This document shows, piece by piece, positions 30,606 to 40,305 of a stretch of 64,000 nt of DNA. The stretch is taken from positions 1,364,001 to 1,428,000 of the forward strand of contig NZ_CP061169.1 in assembly GCF_011751765.2 (NCBI RefSeq), given 5' to 3'. The number at the start of each line of letters is the position of its first letter. Positions within the stretch are counted from its first letter, which is position 1. A program made the translations under genes and the position numbers. The notes beneath the pieces were generated by a model. It made no database searches. It worked only from the letters and a program-made list of their open reading frames with translations, and had not been told where the DNA came from. This DNA comes from Paramicrobacterium chengjingii. GTDB lineage: Bacteria; Actinomycetota; Actinomycetes; Actinomycetales; Microbacteriaceae.

Positions 30606-31412
30606 CTACGAGTGGGAGTGCGCAATCCGTGAGACGACGGCCGCGTGCAACGCGCCGTTCGTCGCTAGCGAGCTGCGCTCGGCAATGCTCGAGCTGCCAT
30701 CGATGGCGCTGAAGGTTCCCCCGGCTTCGGCGATGATCACGGCGAACGGGGCGATGTCGTACTCTTTCACATCGAACTCTGCGACGACGTCAATGAGCCC
30801 TTCGGCGAGGAGACCATATGACCACATGTCGCCGTACGCACGGTCTCTCCAGACCGTGCGTGACAAGTCAATGAGGGAGTCAAGGTAACCGGCTTCATCC
30901 CACTGGGCGATGCTTTGAAAGCTCACCGAGGCATCGTCGAGTGAAGCAACCGAGGAGACCCGCAGTCGCCGTGGCTCGCTGCCATTCTCTGCGAGCCATG
31001 CGCCCGTTCCTTCGGCTGCCCACCAGCGCTTGCCGAAGGCCGGAGCGCTGGCTACGCCGACGACGGGTTCACCGTCGACCGCGAGGGCGATGAGCGTCGC
31101 CCAGTTCGGTACGCCGCGGAGAAAATTCGCTGTCCCATCGATCGGATCGATAATCCACTGTCTACGTGTGCTGCCTTGAGTTCCGAACTCTTCGCCGAGA
31201 ATTCCATCTTCAGGCCTCTGCGCAGAGAGGATGTCGCGGAGACGTCGTTCAACGGCGAGATCGGCGTCAGTGACGTGCGTGCGATCCGGCTTTGTTGAGA
31301 TGTCGAGATCGGCAGATCGGAACCTGGCGAGGGAGATTGCATCGGCGGCATCCGCGAGTTCCAGCGCGAGCGACAAGTCATCGGAGAGGGAAGCATTCAC
31401 GTTCTCAACCAT
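30606..31412 (-). CDS. hisN: Inositol-phosphatase-family enzyme, probable histidinol-phosphatase
   Basis: A 268-residue Mg-dependent phosphatase. GEEFG and DPIDGTANF (metal-binding motif 1) and VKEYDIAPFAVIIAEAGG (motif 2) are clear. Actinobacteria use an IMPase-like HisN for histidinol phosphate in histidine synthesis, and the sequence resembles that branch. Inositol- or other sugar-phosphate activity cannot be excluded. It converges on ssrA and shares its terminator. Confidence 0.82.
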   Translation of the reverse strand: MVENVNASLSDDLSLALELADAADAISLARFRSADLDISTKPDRTHVTDADLAVERRLRDILSAQRPEDGILGEEFGTQGSTRRQWIIDPIDGTANFLRGVPNWATLIALAVDGEPVVGVASAPAFGKRWWAAEGTGAWLAENGSEPRRLRVSSVASLDDASVSFQSIAQWDEAGYLDSLIDLSRTVWRDRAYGDMWSYGLLAEGLIDVVAEFDVKEYDIAPFAVIIAEAGGTFSAIDGSSSIAERSSLATNGALHAAVVSRIAHSHS

Positions 31413-31514
31413 ACTGTGCCGTGCATGATTCGTGAGCAGTGCTCGATTGGCGCCGGCGCGCGTTATGGTGCTAATGTTGTCCCTCGGTTCGGGGTTTTTT
31501 CTGAACTGCTTTTC

Positions 31515-31590
31515 GCACCTCTAGCTCAATCGGCAGAGCAACTGACTCTTAATCAGTGGGTTCCGGGTTCAAGTCCCGGGGGGTGCACCA
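31515..31590 (+). tRNA. tRNA-Lys (CTT)
   Basis: A 76-nt gene with a seven-pair acceptor stem (GCACCTC with GGGGTGC), an anticodon loop CTCTTAA giving CTT, and the T-arm GGGTTCAAGTCCCG. CCA is encoded. A perfect hairpin follows nine bases later. Confidence 0.97.
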
Positions 31591-31598
31591 CCAACACC

Positions 31599-31640
31599 GA
31601 ACTGAGTCCCACAATCACATGCGATTGTGGGACTCAGTTC
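31599..31640. terminator. 18-bp perfect hairpin after tRNA-Lys
   Basis: GAACTGAGTCCCACAATC (31599-31616) pairs perfectly with 31623-31640 across the loop ACATGC. No T-run. It lies between the tRNA and the convergent aceB gene and probably ends both transcripts. Confidence 0.75.
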
Positions 31641-31651
31641 GTTGTTCTCAG

Positions 31652-33286
31652 TCACGCAACGGGCACGCGTACCTCGTGCATGACAAGATAGCGGTCATAC
31701 GCGGGAACAGTGAAGAACGCGGGGAACGTCTCACCCAGCACAATGTCCTTCAGAAGCTCGGCGGCGTCTGCATAGCGATCGCCCACTGTTCGGGGTATCG
31801 CCTCAACCGTACTGTCGATGCACCATTCGACGCGTTCGCGCACAACAGGGATGCCGTCGGTCGTGACCGCTCCCTGATTGATCCACTGCCAGAGCTGTGA
31901 GCGGGAGATCTCCGCCGTTGCGGCATCCTCCATCATGTCATCGATGGCAGCGGCTCCAACTCCCGACAGCCAGCGCTCAAGATAGCGCAAGGAAACCGAG
32001 ACATTCTGCGCAATCCCGTGCGTACTCACCTTTCCGTGTGGAATCCTCAGATCGAGCAGGTCTGCAGCTGTGACGGAGACGTGCTCGCGCCTGCGGTGAA
32101 GCTGATTCATGTTTCCGTTGAGAGCCGAATCGAACTCAGTGCGCGCAATTTCAACGAGATCGGGGTGTGCGACCCAGGTGCCGTCGAACCCATCTTCAGC
32201 TTCGCGGCGCTTGTCTTTTGCCGTTTGCGTGTAGGCGGTCGCGGTCGTTTCGGGGTTCTGCCGATTCGGGACGAACGCACTCATGCCACCGAGGGCATAG
32301 GCACCGCGACGATGGCATGTCGTCACCAGCAGCTCCGTGTAGGCCCGCATGAAGCGTGATGTCATTGTCACCTGCCCCCTGTCGGGAAGCAGATAGCAGC
32401 GCCCTCTGTTGCGGAAGCTTTTGATGATACTGAAAAGATAATCCCAACGACCGGCGTTGAGTCCGGCGCAATGGTCCCGAAGCTCGAACAGAATCTCTTC
32501 CATTTCGAAGGCTGCAGACACGGTTTCGATGAGCACCGTCGCGCGAATCGACCCATAGGGGATTGCGAGAAACTCCTCGCTGAACGCAAAAACTTCATCC
32601 CACAAGCGTGCGCCGAGATGACTCTCCAGCTTGGGGAGGTAGAAATACGGCCCCCTCCCGCGAGCAAGAAGCTCGGTTGCATTGTGGAACACGTAGAGCC
32701 CGAAGTCGACAAGGGACGCTGACACCGGAGCGGTGATACCCGCACGATTCGTATAGCGGAGGTGCGCCTCGTTCAGGTGCCAGCCTCGTGGACGAAAGAC
32801 GATCGTCGGGGTGGACTCGCCTAGGCGATACTCCTTTCCCTGCTCGTTGACGAAATCGATGCGACGTCGAATTGCGTCGGCAAGGTTGATCTGACCGCGG
32901 ATGATATTTCCCCACGTTGGACTCAGAGCATCCTCGTGATCGGCCAGCCACACCTGCGCACCCGAATTGAGAGCATTGACCGTCATCTTCCGGTCCGTCG
33001 GCCCGGTGATCTCCACTCGACGATCGTGCAAGCCAGGGCCAGGACCGGCGACCTGCCAGTGATGGTCATCACGAATTGCTCTGGTCTCCTCAAGGAAATC
33101 GGGATTGCGGCCCTCGGATATGGTTTGCTGCCGATGTGCATTCGTGCGGAGAACCTCGTGACGGCCCACACCGAATTGGTCGTGTAGGGCCGTGAGGAAG
33201 CTCAGCGCCTCCGGAGTGAGGATCTCATCGAACCGTTCGTCGATGGGGGCCAAGACTGTGATTCGGTTTTCGTGTGTGTTCGACAT
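31652..33286 (-). CDS. aceB: Malate synthase A
   Basis: A 544-residue enzyme that joins acetyl-CoA and glyoxylate to malate. PTIVFRPRGWHLNEAH carries the active-site Arg, and GRGPYFYLPKLES and ETVSAAFEMEEILFELRDH supply the Mg and acetyl-CoA site. The length fits malate synthase A (about 530-545), not the 720-residue G form. It lies 20 bases after aceA on the same strand, so the two glyoxylate-shunt enzymes are co-transcribed. Regulation is likely by the RamB-like protein encoded divergently. Confidence 0.96.
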   Translation of the reverse strand: MSNTHENRITVLAPIDERFDEILTPEALSFLTALHDQFGVGRHEVLRTNAHRQQTISEGRNPDFLEETRAIRDDHHWQVAGPGPGLHDRRVEITGPTDRKMTVNALNSGAQVWLADHEDALSPTWGNIIRGQINLADAIRRRIDFVNEQGKEYRLGESTPTIVFRPRGWHLNEAHLRYTNRAGITAPVSASLVDFGLYVFHNATELLARGRGPYFYLPKLESHLGARLWDEVFAFSEEFLAIPYGSIRATVLIETVSAAFEMEEILFELRDHCAGLNAGRWDYLFSIIKSFRNRGRCYLLPDRGQVTMTSRFMRAYTELLVTTCHRRGAYALGGMSAFVPNRQNPETTATAYTQTAKDKRREAEDGFDGTWVAHPDLVEIARTEFDSALNGNMNQLHRRREHVSVTAADLLDLRIPHGKVSTHGIAQNVSVSLRYLERWLSGVGAAAIDDMMEDAATAEISRSQLWQWINQGAVTTDGIPVVRERVEWCIDSTVEAIPRTVGDRYADAAELLKDIVLGETFPAFFTVPAYDRYLVMHEVRVPVA

Positions 33287-33305
33287 GTCGTGTCCTGCCG
33301 TCGTG

Positions 33306-34622
33306 TCAGCTGAATTGTTCGGATTCGGTTGACCCGGTGAGGGCCAGTGTGGCGCTCGACGGGTTCAGCGCCGCTGACACCCGGTCGAAGTACCCAGTGC
33401 CGACTTCAGCCTGATGTTTGGTCGCTGTGTACCCGCGTGATTCTGAAGCGAACTCGGCTTCTTGCAGTTCCACGTACGCTGACATCTGCCGGTCTCGGTA
33501 GTCGAGGGCGAGCTCGAACATCCCGTGATTGAGCGAATGAAAGCCAGCGAGCGTGATGAACTGAAACGCATATCCCATCGCCGCGAGTTCGCGCTGAAAT
33601 CTCGCGATCTCATCGTCGTCGAGGTGACGCTTCCAGTTGAAACTGGGGGAGCAGTTGTAGGCGAGCTTCTGATCGGGGAACTCGGAGTGGATGCTCTCGG
33701 CGAACCGTCTCGCAAGTTCAAGGTCGGGTTCGCCTGATTCCACCCACAGCAGGTCGGCGTATGGCGCGTACGCGTGCCCTCGGGCGATCACGGGCTCGAT
33801 TCCGTTTTGTACCTCGTAAAAGCCGTCAGCTGTGCGCGTCCCGGTGAGAAAGCGTTGGTCCCGCTCGTCGACGTCGCTTGTGAGAAGCGACGCGGCAAGC
33901 GCATCCGTTCGAGCAATGATGAGTGACGGAACGTGAGCCACATCGGCGGCGAGGCGCGCCGCATTGAGCGTTCGGACGTGCTGGCTTGTGGGGATGAGAA
34001 CCTTGCCTCCCATGTGCCCACATTTTTTCTCACTGGCGAGCTGATCTTCCCAATGCACGCCCGCAGCACCGGCCTCGATCATGGAGTGCATCAATTCGTA
34101 CGCGTTGAGAGGGCCGCCGAAGCCAGCCTCGGCGTCGGCGACGATCGGTGCCTGCCAATCACGCGTCGTCGTGCCGGACTCCGCAAACTCAATCTGCCCT
34201 GCACGCAGCAGGGCGTTATTGATTCGACGGACAACCGACGGAACCGAGTTTGCAGGGTAGAGGCTCTGGTCGGGGTAGGTCTGCCCCGAGAGATTTGCAT
34301 CGGCGGCAACCTGCCATCCCGACAAGTAGATCGACTCGAGCCCCGCACGCACCTGCTGAACAGCCTGATTCCCGGTGAGTGCGCCGAGCGCTGAGACCCA
34401 GGCTTCGGGGTTCTCGCCATTGCGTTCGACGAGCTCCCACAGCTTCTCTGACCCACGCTGGGCAAGGGTCGCGTGCTCTCTGACGGGGCCGCGGAGGGCG
34501 ATGACGTCCTCGGCCGTGTAGTCACGGCGGACGCTCTGCCACCGGGGGTTGATGTCCCATTCCATCTGCAGCTCTTCTGCTGTCTGCGTCTGGTCGCCAG
34601 GGCTCTGCCTGTTTTCGATCAT
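33306..34622 (-). CDS. aceA: Isocitrate lyase
   Basis: A 438-residue enzyme that splits isocitrate to glyoxylate and succinate. The catalytic Cys is in KKCGH at residues 199-203. [21 protein letters not shown] and YNCSPSFNW are the other family signatures. It is the first gene of the aceA-aceB operon, allowing growth on acetate, ethanol or fatty acids. A palindrome and half-site lie in the 130-base divergent promoter region. Confidence 0.97.
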   Translation of the reverse strand: MIENRQSPGDQTQTAEELQMEWDINPRWQSVRRDYTAEDVIALRGPVREHATLAQRGSEKLWELVERNGENPEAWVSALGALTGNQAVQQVRAGLESIYLSGWQVAADANLSGQTYPDQSLYPANSVPSVVRRINNALLRAGQIEFAESGTTTRDWQAPIVADAEAGFGGPLNAYELMHSMIEAGAAGVHWEDQLASEKKCGHMGGKVLIPTSQHVRTLNAARLAADVAHVPSLIIARTDALAASLLTSDVDERDQRFLTGTRTADGFYEVQNGIEPVIARGHAYAPYADLLWVESGEPDLELARRFAESIHSEFPDQKLAYNCSPSFNWKRHLDDDEIARFQRELAAMGYAFQFITLAGFHSLNHGMFELALDYRDRQMSAYVELQEAEFASESRGYTATKHQAEVGTGYFDRVSAALNPSSATLALTGSTESEQFS

Positions 34623-34682
34623 CGTTCACTCCTTCGAGTCTGATTTTCCGTCGTGTTCCGAGCTTGATGCGTATGAAGCCAA

Positions 34683-34722
34683 TATTTCTCGGACTATTCG
34701 CGAGAAATAACTCAATATTTCT
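34683..34722. promoter_or_regulatory. Candidate RamB-type operator between aceA and the regulator
   Basis: A perfect 9-bp inverted repeat TATTTCTCG (34683-34691) and CGAGAAATA (34701-34709) has a 9-base spacer. A direct repeat of its arm, AATATTTCT, lies at 34714-34722 close to the regulator's start. The site is AT-rich against a GC-rich background and sits between two divergent genes. Confidence 0.7.
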
Positions 34723-34752
34723 GTTGCATAGAAGACCTATAGCTGTCACGCT

Positions 34753-36237
34753 ATGGAGATGACGTCACTGCAGCCCACGACACACGACGACGAGCAGTTT
34801 CTTGACACGCTGACCATCGGGCGTCGGATCAGGCAGCTTCGTCTTGAGCGGGGAATGACCGTTGAATCGTTGGGTAGCCAGATCGGTCGAGCTGCGTCCC
34901 AGATCTCGGTCATCGAGAATGGCAAGCGCGAGTTGAAGCTTGTCGAGTTGCAGAAGCTTGCCCGCGCGTTGGGAACGTCTCTTGACGGACTGTTGGAACC
35001 CGAGCCGTTGTCGAGACGAGACGAACTCGAGATCTCTCTTGAGCGGGCACAGCGCGGTCCGCTCTACCAGTCGCTCGATCTGCCGCCCCTCGCCATCCGC
35101 AAAGGGCTGAGCGATGCCGCAATTGAGACGATTCTTCGTCTGCACGAGGAGCTAGAGCATCTTCACACGCAGCGTGCCGCGACACCGGAAGAGGCCCGCC
35201 GTGCAAACACGGAGCTTCGTGCTGAGCAGCGACACAGAGATAACTACTACGAGGACCTCGAACATACTGCAGCAGAGCTTCTGCGGACGATTGGCCACAC
35301 GGGCGGACCGCTTTCGCAGCGCTCAACCGCTGAACTCTCGTCACATCTCGGGTTTACGCTTCACTATGTCCCTGATCTGCCCATCACGACCAGAAGCATT
35401 ACCGATCATCACAATCACCGCATATACCTGCCAACGAAGCAGACAGGGACGGACCCTCGTTCGGCGTTGCTTCAGGCGATTGCGTCGTTTGTGCTCGGGC
35501 AGCCCGAGCCGCACGACTTCGGTGATCTTCTTCGGCAGCGCGTTGAGACGAACTATCTTGCCGGGGCGCTACTCGTACCTGAGACCAGCGCCGTCGCCTT
35601 CCTGACACGTGCGAAGACCGCGCGGGAGCTGTCCGTTGAAGACCTGCGTGACCACTTCGCCGTGGGCTATGAGACGGCAGCGCATCGATTCACCAATCTC
35701 GCCACCCGTCATCTTGACGTTCCCGTCCACTTTCTCAAGGTGCATTCGAGTGGGGTCATCTCGAAGGCGTATCAGAACGATGACGTTCAGTTTCCGACAG
35801 ATCCTTTGGGTTCGGTTGAGGGGCAGCGCGTCTGTCGGTGGTGGAGCGCGCGTCAGGTGTTCGATGTCGAGGACCGCCTCAGCCCGTATCAGCAGTTCAC
35901 CGATAAGCCCGCGGGAACGTATTGGTGCACGTCGAGCATCCAGTCCTCGGCAAACGGCGATTTTTCCGTAAGCGTCGGCACGCAGTTTGCCCATGTCAAG
36001 TGGTTCAGAGGGCGTGACACAAAACGGCGCCTTACTTCCCGTTGTCCTGATCCGACGTGCTGTCGGGAGCCTGGGGTGGAGGCATCGGAGCACTGGAGCG
36101 GCCACGCGTGGCCAAGTGCACGGCTCAATTCGTCGTTGCTCGCGGCAATGCCCGACGGATCGACGAGCGGAATCGACAAGGTCGAGGTCTATGAATTCCT
36201 CGATCGCCACGCCGGGTCTCACCCTACGCACTCGTAG
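34753..36237 (+). CDS. RamB-like regulator of acetate metabolism
   Basis: A 494-residue protein. The N-terminal XRE HTH (RIRQLRLERGMTVESLG, then IGRAASQISVIENG, about residues 15-75) is followed by an ImmA/IrrE-like domain whose zinc site is degenerate (AIASFVLGQ where HELAH would be) and a DUF2083 C-terminal part (GVISKAYQNDDVQF, CRWWSARQVF) with a late CPDPTCC. This matches RamB/ScfR regulators. In Corynebacterium glutamicum RamB represses aceA and aceB, which fits the divergent position here. Confidence 0.85.
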   Translation: MEMTSLQPTTHDDEQFLDTLTIGRRIRQLRLERGMTVESLGSQIGRAASQISVIENGKRELKLVELQKLARALGTSLDGLLEPEPLSRRDELEISLERAQRGPLYQSLDLPPLAIRKGLSDAAIETILRLHEELEHLHTQRAATPEEARRANTELRAEQRHRDNYYEDLEHTAAELLRTIGHTGGPLSQRSTAELSSHLGFTLHYVPDLPITTRSITDHHNHRIYLPTKQTGTDPRSALLQAIASFVLGQPEPHDFGDLLRQRVETNYLAGALLVPETSAVAFLTRAKTARELSVEDLRDHFAVGYETAAHRFTNLATRHLDVPVHFLKVHSSGVISKAYQNDDVQFPTDPLGSVEGQRVCRWWSARQVFDVEDRLSPYQQFTDKPAGTYWCTSSIQSSANGDFSVSVGTQFAHVKWFRGRDTKRRLTSRCPDPTCCREPGVEASEHWSGHAWPSARLNSSLLAAMPDGSTSGIDKVEVYEFLDRHAGSHPTHS

Positions 36238-36288
36238 GAGCACCTGTCTCTGTTGGTGCGCAGGAGGTCGAGGAGTATCGTCGCCACT

Positions 36289-37659
36289 ATGACGAAGCCT
36301 ACGACTCTCATTCTTCTCGGGGGGAGCGGTGACCTCAGTGCACGGCTGCTGATGCCCGCACTCGGCCAATTGCTGACGGAACGTTCTGATCGACGAGTCA
36401 CACTCATCGGAGTAGGCAGCGAGAAGATGTCAGACGAGCAATGGAAAGACAGGGTGCGGCAGTCGTTTCAGACGACGGAATCGACCGGAAAGTCTGTCGA
36501 TTCTCTCGTGAAAGAGACAATGTACGTTGCGGCCGATGTCACTGACCCCGATGCTCTTTCCGAACTTCTCGGCCGGTCGAGCGGTGCGCCAGCAATCTAT
36601 TTCGCGCTTCCACCCCAGGTCACTGAAAAGGCATGTGTCGCCTTGGAATCCGTCGAGATTCCCCCGGGCACTGTGCTGGCGATGGAGAAGCCGTTCGGCC
36701 TCGATGCGGAGTCGGCGAGGCAGCTCAACGAACAGCTTCTTCGGCTTGTCCCGGAAGATCAGATTCATCGCGTCGACCATTTCCTCGGGCGCTCGACGGT
36801 GCTCAACCTGTTGGGTCTGCGATTTGCGAATCGAGTGTTTGAGCCGTTGTGGAACCGTGATCACATCGACAGCGTCGCCGTTGTCTACGATGAGCAGCTG
36901 GGCCTCGAAGGGCGAGCGGGGTACTACGATCATGCCGGTGCCCTCGTCGACATGATTCAGAGTCATCTGCTCCAGGTGCTGTCGATCTTCGCGATGGAAG
37001 CGCCATATTCGACGGATGCTGCCGACCTTCGCGCGGCGAAATCAGCCGTGCTCCGAGCCACTCGCGTTCGTGACAATGACCCCCTCGCGTCGAGTCGCCG
37101 AGCTCGGTACACCGAAGGGACGGTGGCGGGTCGGCATTTCCCATCGTATGCCGACGAACCCGATGTGGATCCCGAACGGGGAACGGAGACACTCGCGCAG
37201 GTGACGTTTGAGATCGACAACTGGCGTTGGGCTGGTGTTCCGTTCACCTTGCGGTCAGGAAAGGCGATTGGGGAGCGGCGCCGTGAAATTCTCGTGAGGT
37301 TCAAACCAGCTCCGCATATTCCGGTCGGTCTGACGGGAAGTTCGGAGCCCGATGTATTGCGAATCTCCCTCGGTCCAGACGAGATGTCTCTGGCGATGAA
37401 TGTGAACGGCCCCGGAGATCCATGGGAACTCGACAGGACCGAACTCACAGCGACGTTCGGGGAGGGGCAGCTCAAGGCCTACGGCGAAGTACTCGAGAGC
37501 ATGCTCGACGGCGATCCGTCCCTGTCGGTGAGAGGAGATGCCGCCGAACAGATGTGGCGCATTGTTGATCCGATCATCGAGGCGTGGCGCGCCGACGAGG
37601 TTTCCCTCGATGAATACGAGACAGGCTCAAACGGACCAGCAAGCTGGCCGACAATCTGA
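36289..37659 (+). CDS. zwf: Glucose-6-phosphate dehydrogenase
   Basis: A 456-residue enzyme. The start at MTKPTTLILL was chosen because the preceding frame is Arg-rich and non-coding. GGSGDLSARLLMPAL is the NADP-binding loop, and EKPFG, RVDHFLGRSTVLN (substrate His) and GYYDHAGALVDMIQSHLLQ are family signatures. This copy is not with tal/tkt or opcA, unlike the main actinobacterial zwf, and EKPFG is slightly divergent, so a second zwf elsewhere is likely. Confidence 0.9.
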   Translation: MTKPTTLILLGGSGDLSARLLMPALGQLLTERSDRRVTLIGVGSEKMSDEQWKDRVRQSFQTTESTGKSVDSLVKETMYVAADVTDPDALSELLGRSSGAPAIYFALPPQVTEKACVALESVEIPPGTVLAMEKPFGLDAESARQLNEQLLRLVPEDQIHRVDHFLGRSTVLNLLGLRFANRVFEPLWNRDHIDSVAVVYDEQLGLEGRAGYYDHAGALVDMIQSHLLQVLSIFAMEAPYSTDAADLRAAKSAVLRATRVRDNDPLASSRRARYTEGTVAGRHFPSYADEPDVDPERGTETLAQVTFEIDNWRWAGVPFTLRSGKAIGERRREILVRFKPAPHIPVGLTGSSEPDVLRISLGPDEMSLAMNVNGPGDPWELDRTELTATFGEGQLKAYGEVLESMLDGDPSLSVRGDAAEQMWRIVDPIIEAWRADEVSLDEYETGSNGPASWPTI

Positions 37660-37674
37660 CATGTGATCGCCTGG

Positions 37675-38205
37675 TCAGGCGCCGCGAACCTCTCGTTCAC
37701 CCGAATGCGGTGCGAGGATCTTGGGGTCGACATGATCGGGGTCGTGGCGTTGCGGATCTGCCCACGTGGCGATTGTCGTCAATTCGACATTTACCTGGCT
37801 GCTTGCCTCGTCATCACGGGGAACAGGTCGGAGCATAGTGCGCAGGTCCCCGTCGCGTGAGGCTGCGTCGGGTACACCTGATTCAGCCTGTTCAGAAGCC
37901 GTCTCAGGGGGAGTCTCTGTGACGATGTCGACAGAGCGCTTGTCGGCGTTGACAAACACCTTCGTGATGTCTTTCGCGAGAAGAATTGTGGACATTGATG
38001 AGAAGATCGCGTCGTCAGATGCCTTCTCTGGGTCTCTGCGCACAAGCGCCCACGCACCATCAACGCCCATGAACTCCTCGAGTCGCTGATGTACTGCGTC
38101 AAACATTCGCTCTTCGTCGAGAACAATCGATTCCGCGCTCGATGGCTCCGGGAGAGCCGCGGGCTCGGTGCGTACCTTACGGCGGCGGCGGCGTAATCCG
38201 AACAT
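37675..38205 (-). CDS. Hypothetical protein, 176 residues
   Basis: Start chosen at MFGLRRRRRKVR, since the frame above lacks coding character. The basic N-terminus is followed by an acidic region and a central domain (FDAVHQRLEEFMGVDGAWALVRRDPE, then ILLAKDITKVFVN). The C-terminal third is low complexity (PPETASEQAE...). It resembles actinobacterial proteins of unknown role. Convergent with zwf at a spacing of 15 bases. Confidence 0.68.
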   Translation of the reverse strand: MFGLRRRRRKVRTEPAALPEPSSAESIVLDEERMFDAVHQRLEEFMGVDGAWALVRRDPEKASDDAIFSSMSTILLAKDITKVFVNADKRSVDIVTETPPETASEQAESGVPDAASRDGDLRTMLRPVPRDDEASSQVNVELTTIATWADPQRHDPDHVDPKILAPHSGEREVRGA

Positions 38206-38327
38206 GATCACTTCTTCCAGGATTGACTCCAAAGGCGATACAAGTCTCACCCATGAATGCCCGTAATTACGCGGGACACGCCGACCTGACACCCCTTCGG
38301 GGGGAGGCAAAACCGTGAAGATGCGCC

Positions 38328-38612
38328 TTAGATGTGCAGCGTGACCTTGCGAGACTTTGCCGCCTTCTTCTCGGCCTTCTTCTCAGCCTTGGAACGGGAG
38401 TCATCGTCGGGGTCGTATTCGCCCGCGGCGATCTGTCTCTTCGTCTCGGCATCTTGAGCCACTACCCCGAATGTCAGGGCGACGGAGCTGAGCCAGCCGA
38501 GCCACAGAAGGAGCAAGCGCCAGTCACGCCGGCTGTCGCGTGTGGCCTGGAAGAGACTCCAGCCGCTGAAGATCGATCCGAGCACATTGGTGTTGAGGAG
38601 GTACTTGCGCAT
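38328..38612 (-). CDS. Small membrane protein with Lys-rich tail
   Basis: A 94-residue protein (MRKYLLNTNV...) with two hydrophobic segments (LLLLWLGWLSSVALTFGVV and a weak one before), and a C-terminal tail of alternating Lys and Glu (KAEKKAEKKAAKS). Such tails occur in many actinobacterial envelope-associated proteins. Function unknown. It lies divergent from otsA. Confidence 0.68.
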   Translation of the reverse strand: MRKYLLNTNVLGSIFSGWSLFQATRDSRRDWRLLLLWLGWLSSVALTFGVVAQDAETKRQIAAGEYDPDDDSRSKAEKKAEKKAAKSRKVTLHI

Positions 38613-38802
38613 TCGCATCCCTTTCTGCCTCGGTTGCCGCCCTGGCTTTCCACCTCAAGCCTACGGTGCAACGGCGCTTCAATCGACTCTCGTCTGTGCG
38701 GCGCGCCCGTGGCGGCCTGGCCCTGCCGTGTGCGCAGCCTTCCTGGAGCGCGCTGATACTCTGGTGAAATAACGGACCGCCTGGGCGGGAGAGGGGCGCA
38801 TC

Positions 38803-40305
38803 GTGGCTTCACCATCTCGAAAGTCGGCGGCATTCGATTTTGTCGTCGTGGCTAACAGGCTGCCCGTTGATTCCGTGACAGGTCCCGATGGATCGCAGAT
38901 GTGGCGACTGTCGCCCGGGGGATTGGTCACCGCTCTCGAGCCCGTGATGCGCGGCGTTGACGGGGCTTGGATCGGCTGGCCGGGCGCAGCAAACTCTGAT
39001 GTGGAGCCGTTCGAGTATGACGGCATAAAGATGGAGCCCGTTGCGCTGTCTGACCTCGATGTCGAGTATTACTACGAAGGATTCTCAAACGACACACTGT
39101 GGCCGTTGTACCACGACGTGATTTCTCAGCCGACGTATCACCGCGAGTGGTGGGACGCCTATCGCGAGGTAAATCAACGTTTTGCCGATCGAGCGATCGC
39201 GGTCGCTGCGCCCGGGGCGACCGTATGGGTGCATGACTATCAGCTACAGCTCGTTCCAGGGATGCTGCGTGAAGCGCGACCAGATCTGACGATCGGCTTC
39301 TTTAACCACATTCCGTTTCCCGCGTACGGACTCTTTGCCCAACTGCCCTGGCGCAAGCAGATTGTCCGCGGACTTCTCGGGGCTGACGTGATCGGCTTTC
39401 AGCGTTCCGCAGACGCCGGAAATTTTTCGCGTGCCGTCCGTCGCATCTTCGGGTTCGAGACGAAGGGAACCAGAATCTGGGTTCCTGAAGACACATCGCA
39501 GGACGAGGTGGCTGGATCACCGCCCTCACGTCGGGGACTGCCGGTGCGACGCGTGGTTGCTCGGCACTTTCCAATCTCGATCGACTCCGCCTCATACGCG
39601 CGCCTGGCCGAAGACCCCGCCGTCATCGCGCGGTCGCAGCAAATTCGCAAGGACCTTGGAAACCCAAAGACGATCATGCTCGGTGTCGACCGACTCGACT
39701 ACACGAAAGGCATCAGGCATCGCCTGAAGGCCTATGGCGAGCTGCTCCGAGAGGGGCGCATCGACGTGGAGTCGACAACGCTCATTCAGGTGGCCAGCCC
39801 GAGCCGTGAGCGCGTCGACGCATACATCGCCCTGCGCGATCAGATCGAGGGCACCGTCGGGCGCATCAATGGTGATTACGGAACAATCGGCCACTCTGCC
39901 GTCGTCTACATGCATCACGGGTATCCGCGCGAAGAGATGGTGGCCCTTTACCTCGCGTCTGACGTCATGCTCGTGACATCGCTGCGTGACGGAATGAATC
40001 TGGTCGCGAAGGAATATGTGGCCGTGCGCGCAGATAACGACGGCATTCTCATTCTGAGTGAGTTCACCGGTGCCGCCGACGATTTAAAGCAGGCTTTGCT
40101 GATCAACCCGCACGATATCGACGGAGTGAAAGACACAATGATCAGCGCCATCGAAATGTCGACGGCGGAGCGCAGACGGCGCATGCGTGCCTTGCGCAGA
40201 CGCGTGCTTGAGAACGATGTGGCGAAATGGTCCGCTGCGTTTCTCGATGAACTTCAGCACAACTCAACCGCTAGGAGCGGAGTGGCGAACGGAGGCGCAT
40301 CATGA
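38803..40305 (+). CDS. otsA: Trehalose-6-phosphate synthase
   Basis: A 500-residue GT20 enzyme using UDP-/ADP-glucose and glucose-6-phosphate. The N-loop VVANRLPV and WIGWPG bind substrate. VWVHDYQLQLVPGMLR, GFFNHIPFP and LGVDRLDYTKGI are core signatures. The start is a GTG. Cytosolic, first step of trehalose synthesis, which serves stress protection and in actinobacteria also glycolipid supply. otsB overlaps it by four bases. Confidence 0.96.
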   Translation: MASPSRKSAAFDFVVVANRLPVDSVTGPDGSQMWRLSPGGLVTALEPVMRGVDGAWIGWPGAANSDVEPFEYDGIKMEPVALSDLDVEYYYEGFSNDTLWPLYHDVISQPTYHREWWDAYREVNQRFADRAIAVAAPGATVWVHDYQLQLVPGMLREARPDLTIGFFNHIPFPAYGLFAQLPWRKQIVRGLLGADVIGFQRSADAGNFSRAVRRIFGFETKGTRIWVPEDTSQDEVAGSPPSRRGLPVRRVVARHFPISIDSASYARLAEDPAVIARSQQIRKDLGNPKTIMLGVDRLDYTKGIRHRLKAYGELLREGRIDVESTTLIQVASPSRERVDAYIALRDQIEGTVGRINGDYGTIGHSAVVYMHHGYPREEMVALYLASDVMLVTSLRDGMNLVAKEYVAVRADNDGILILSEFTGAADDLKQALLINPHDIDGVKDTMISAIEMSTAERRRRMRALRRRVLENDVAKWSAAFLDELQHNSTARSGVANGGAS

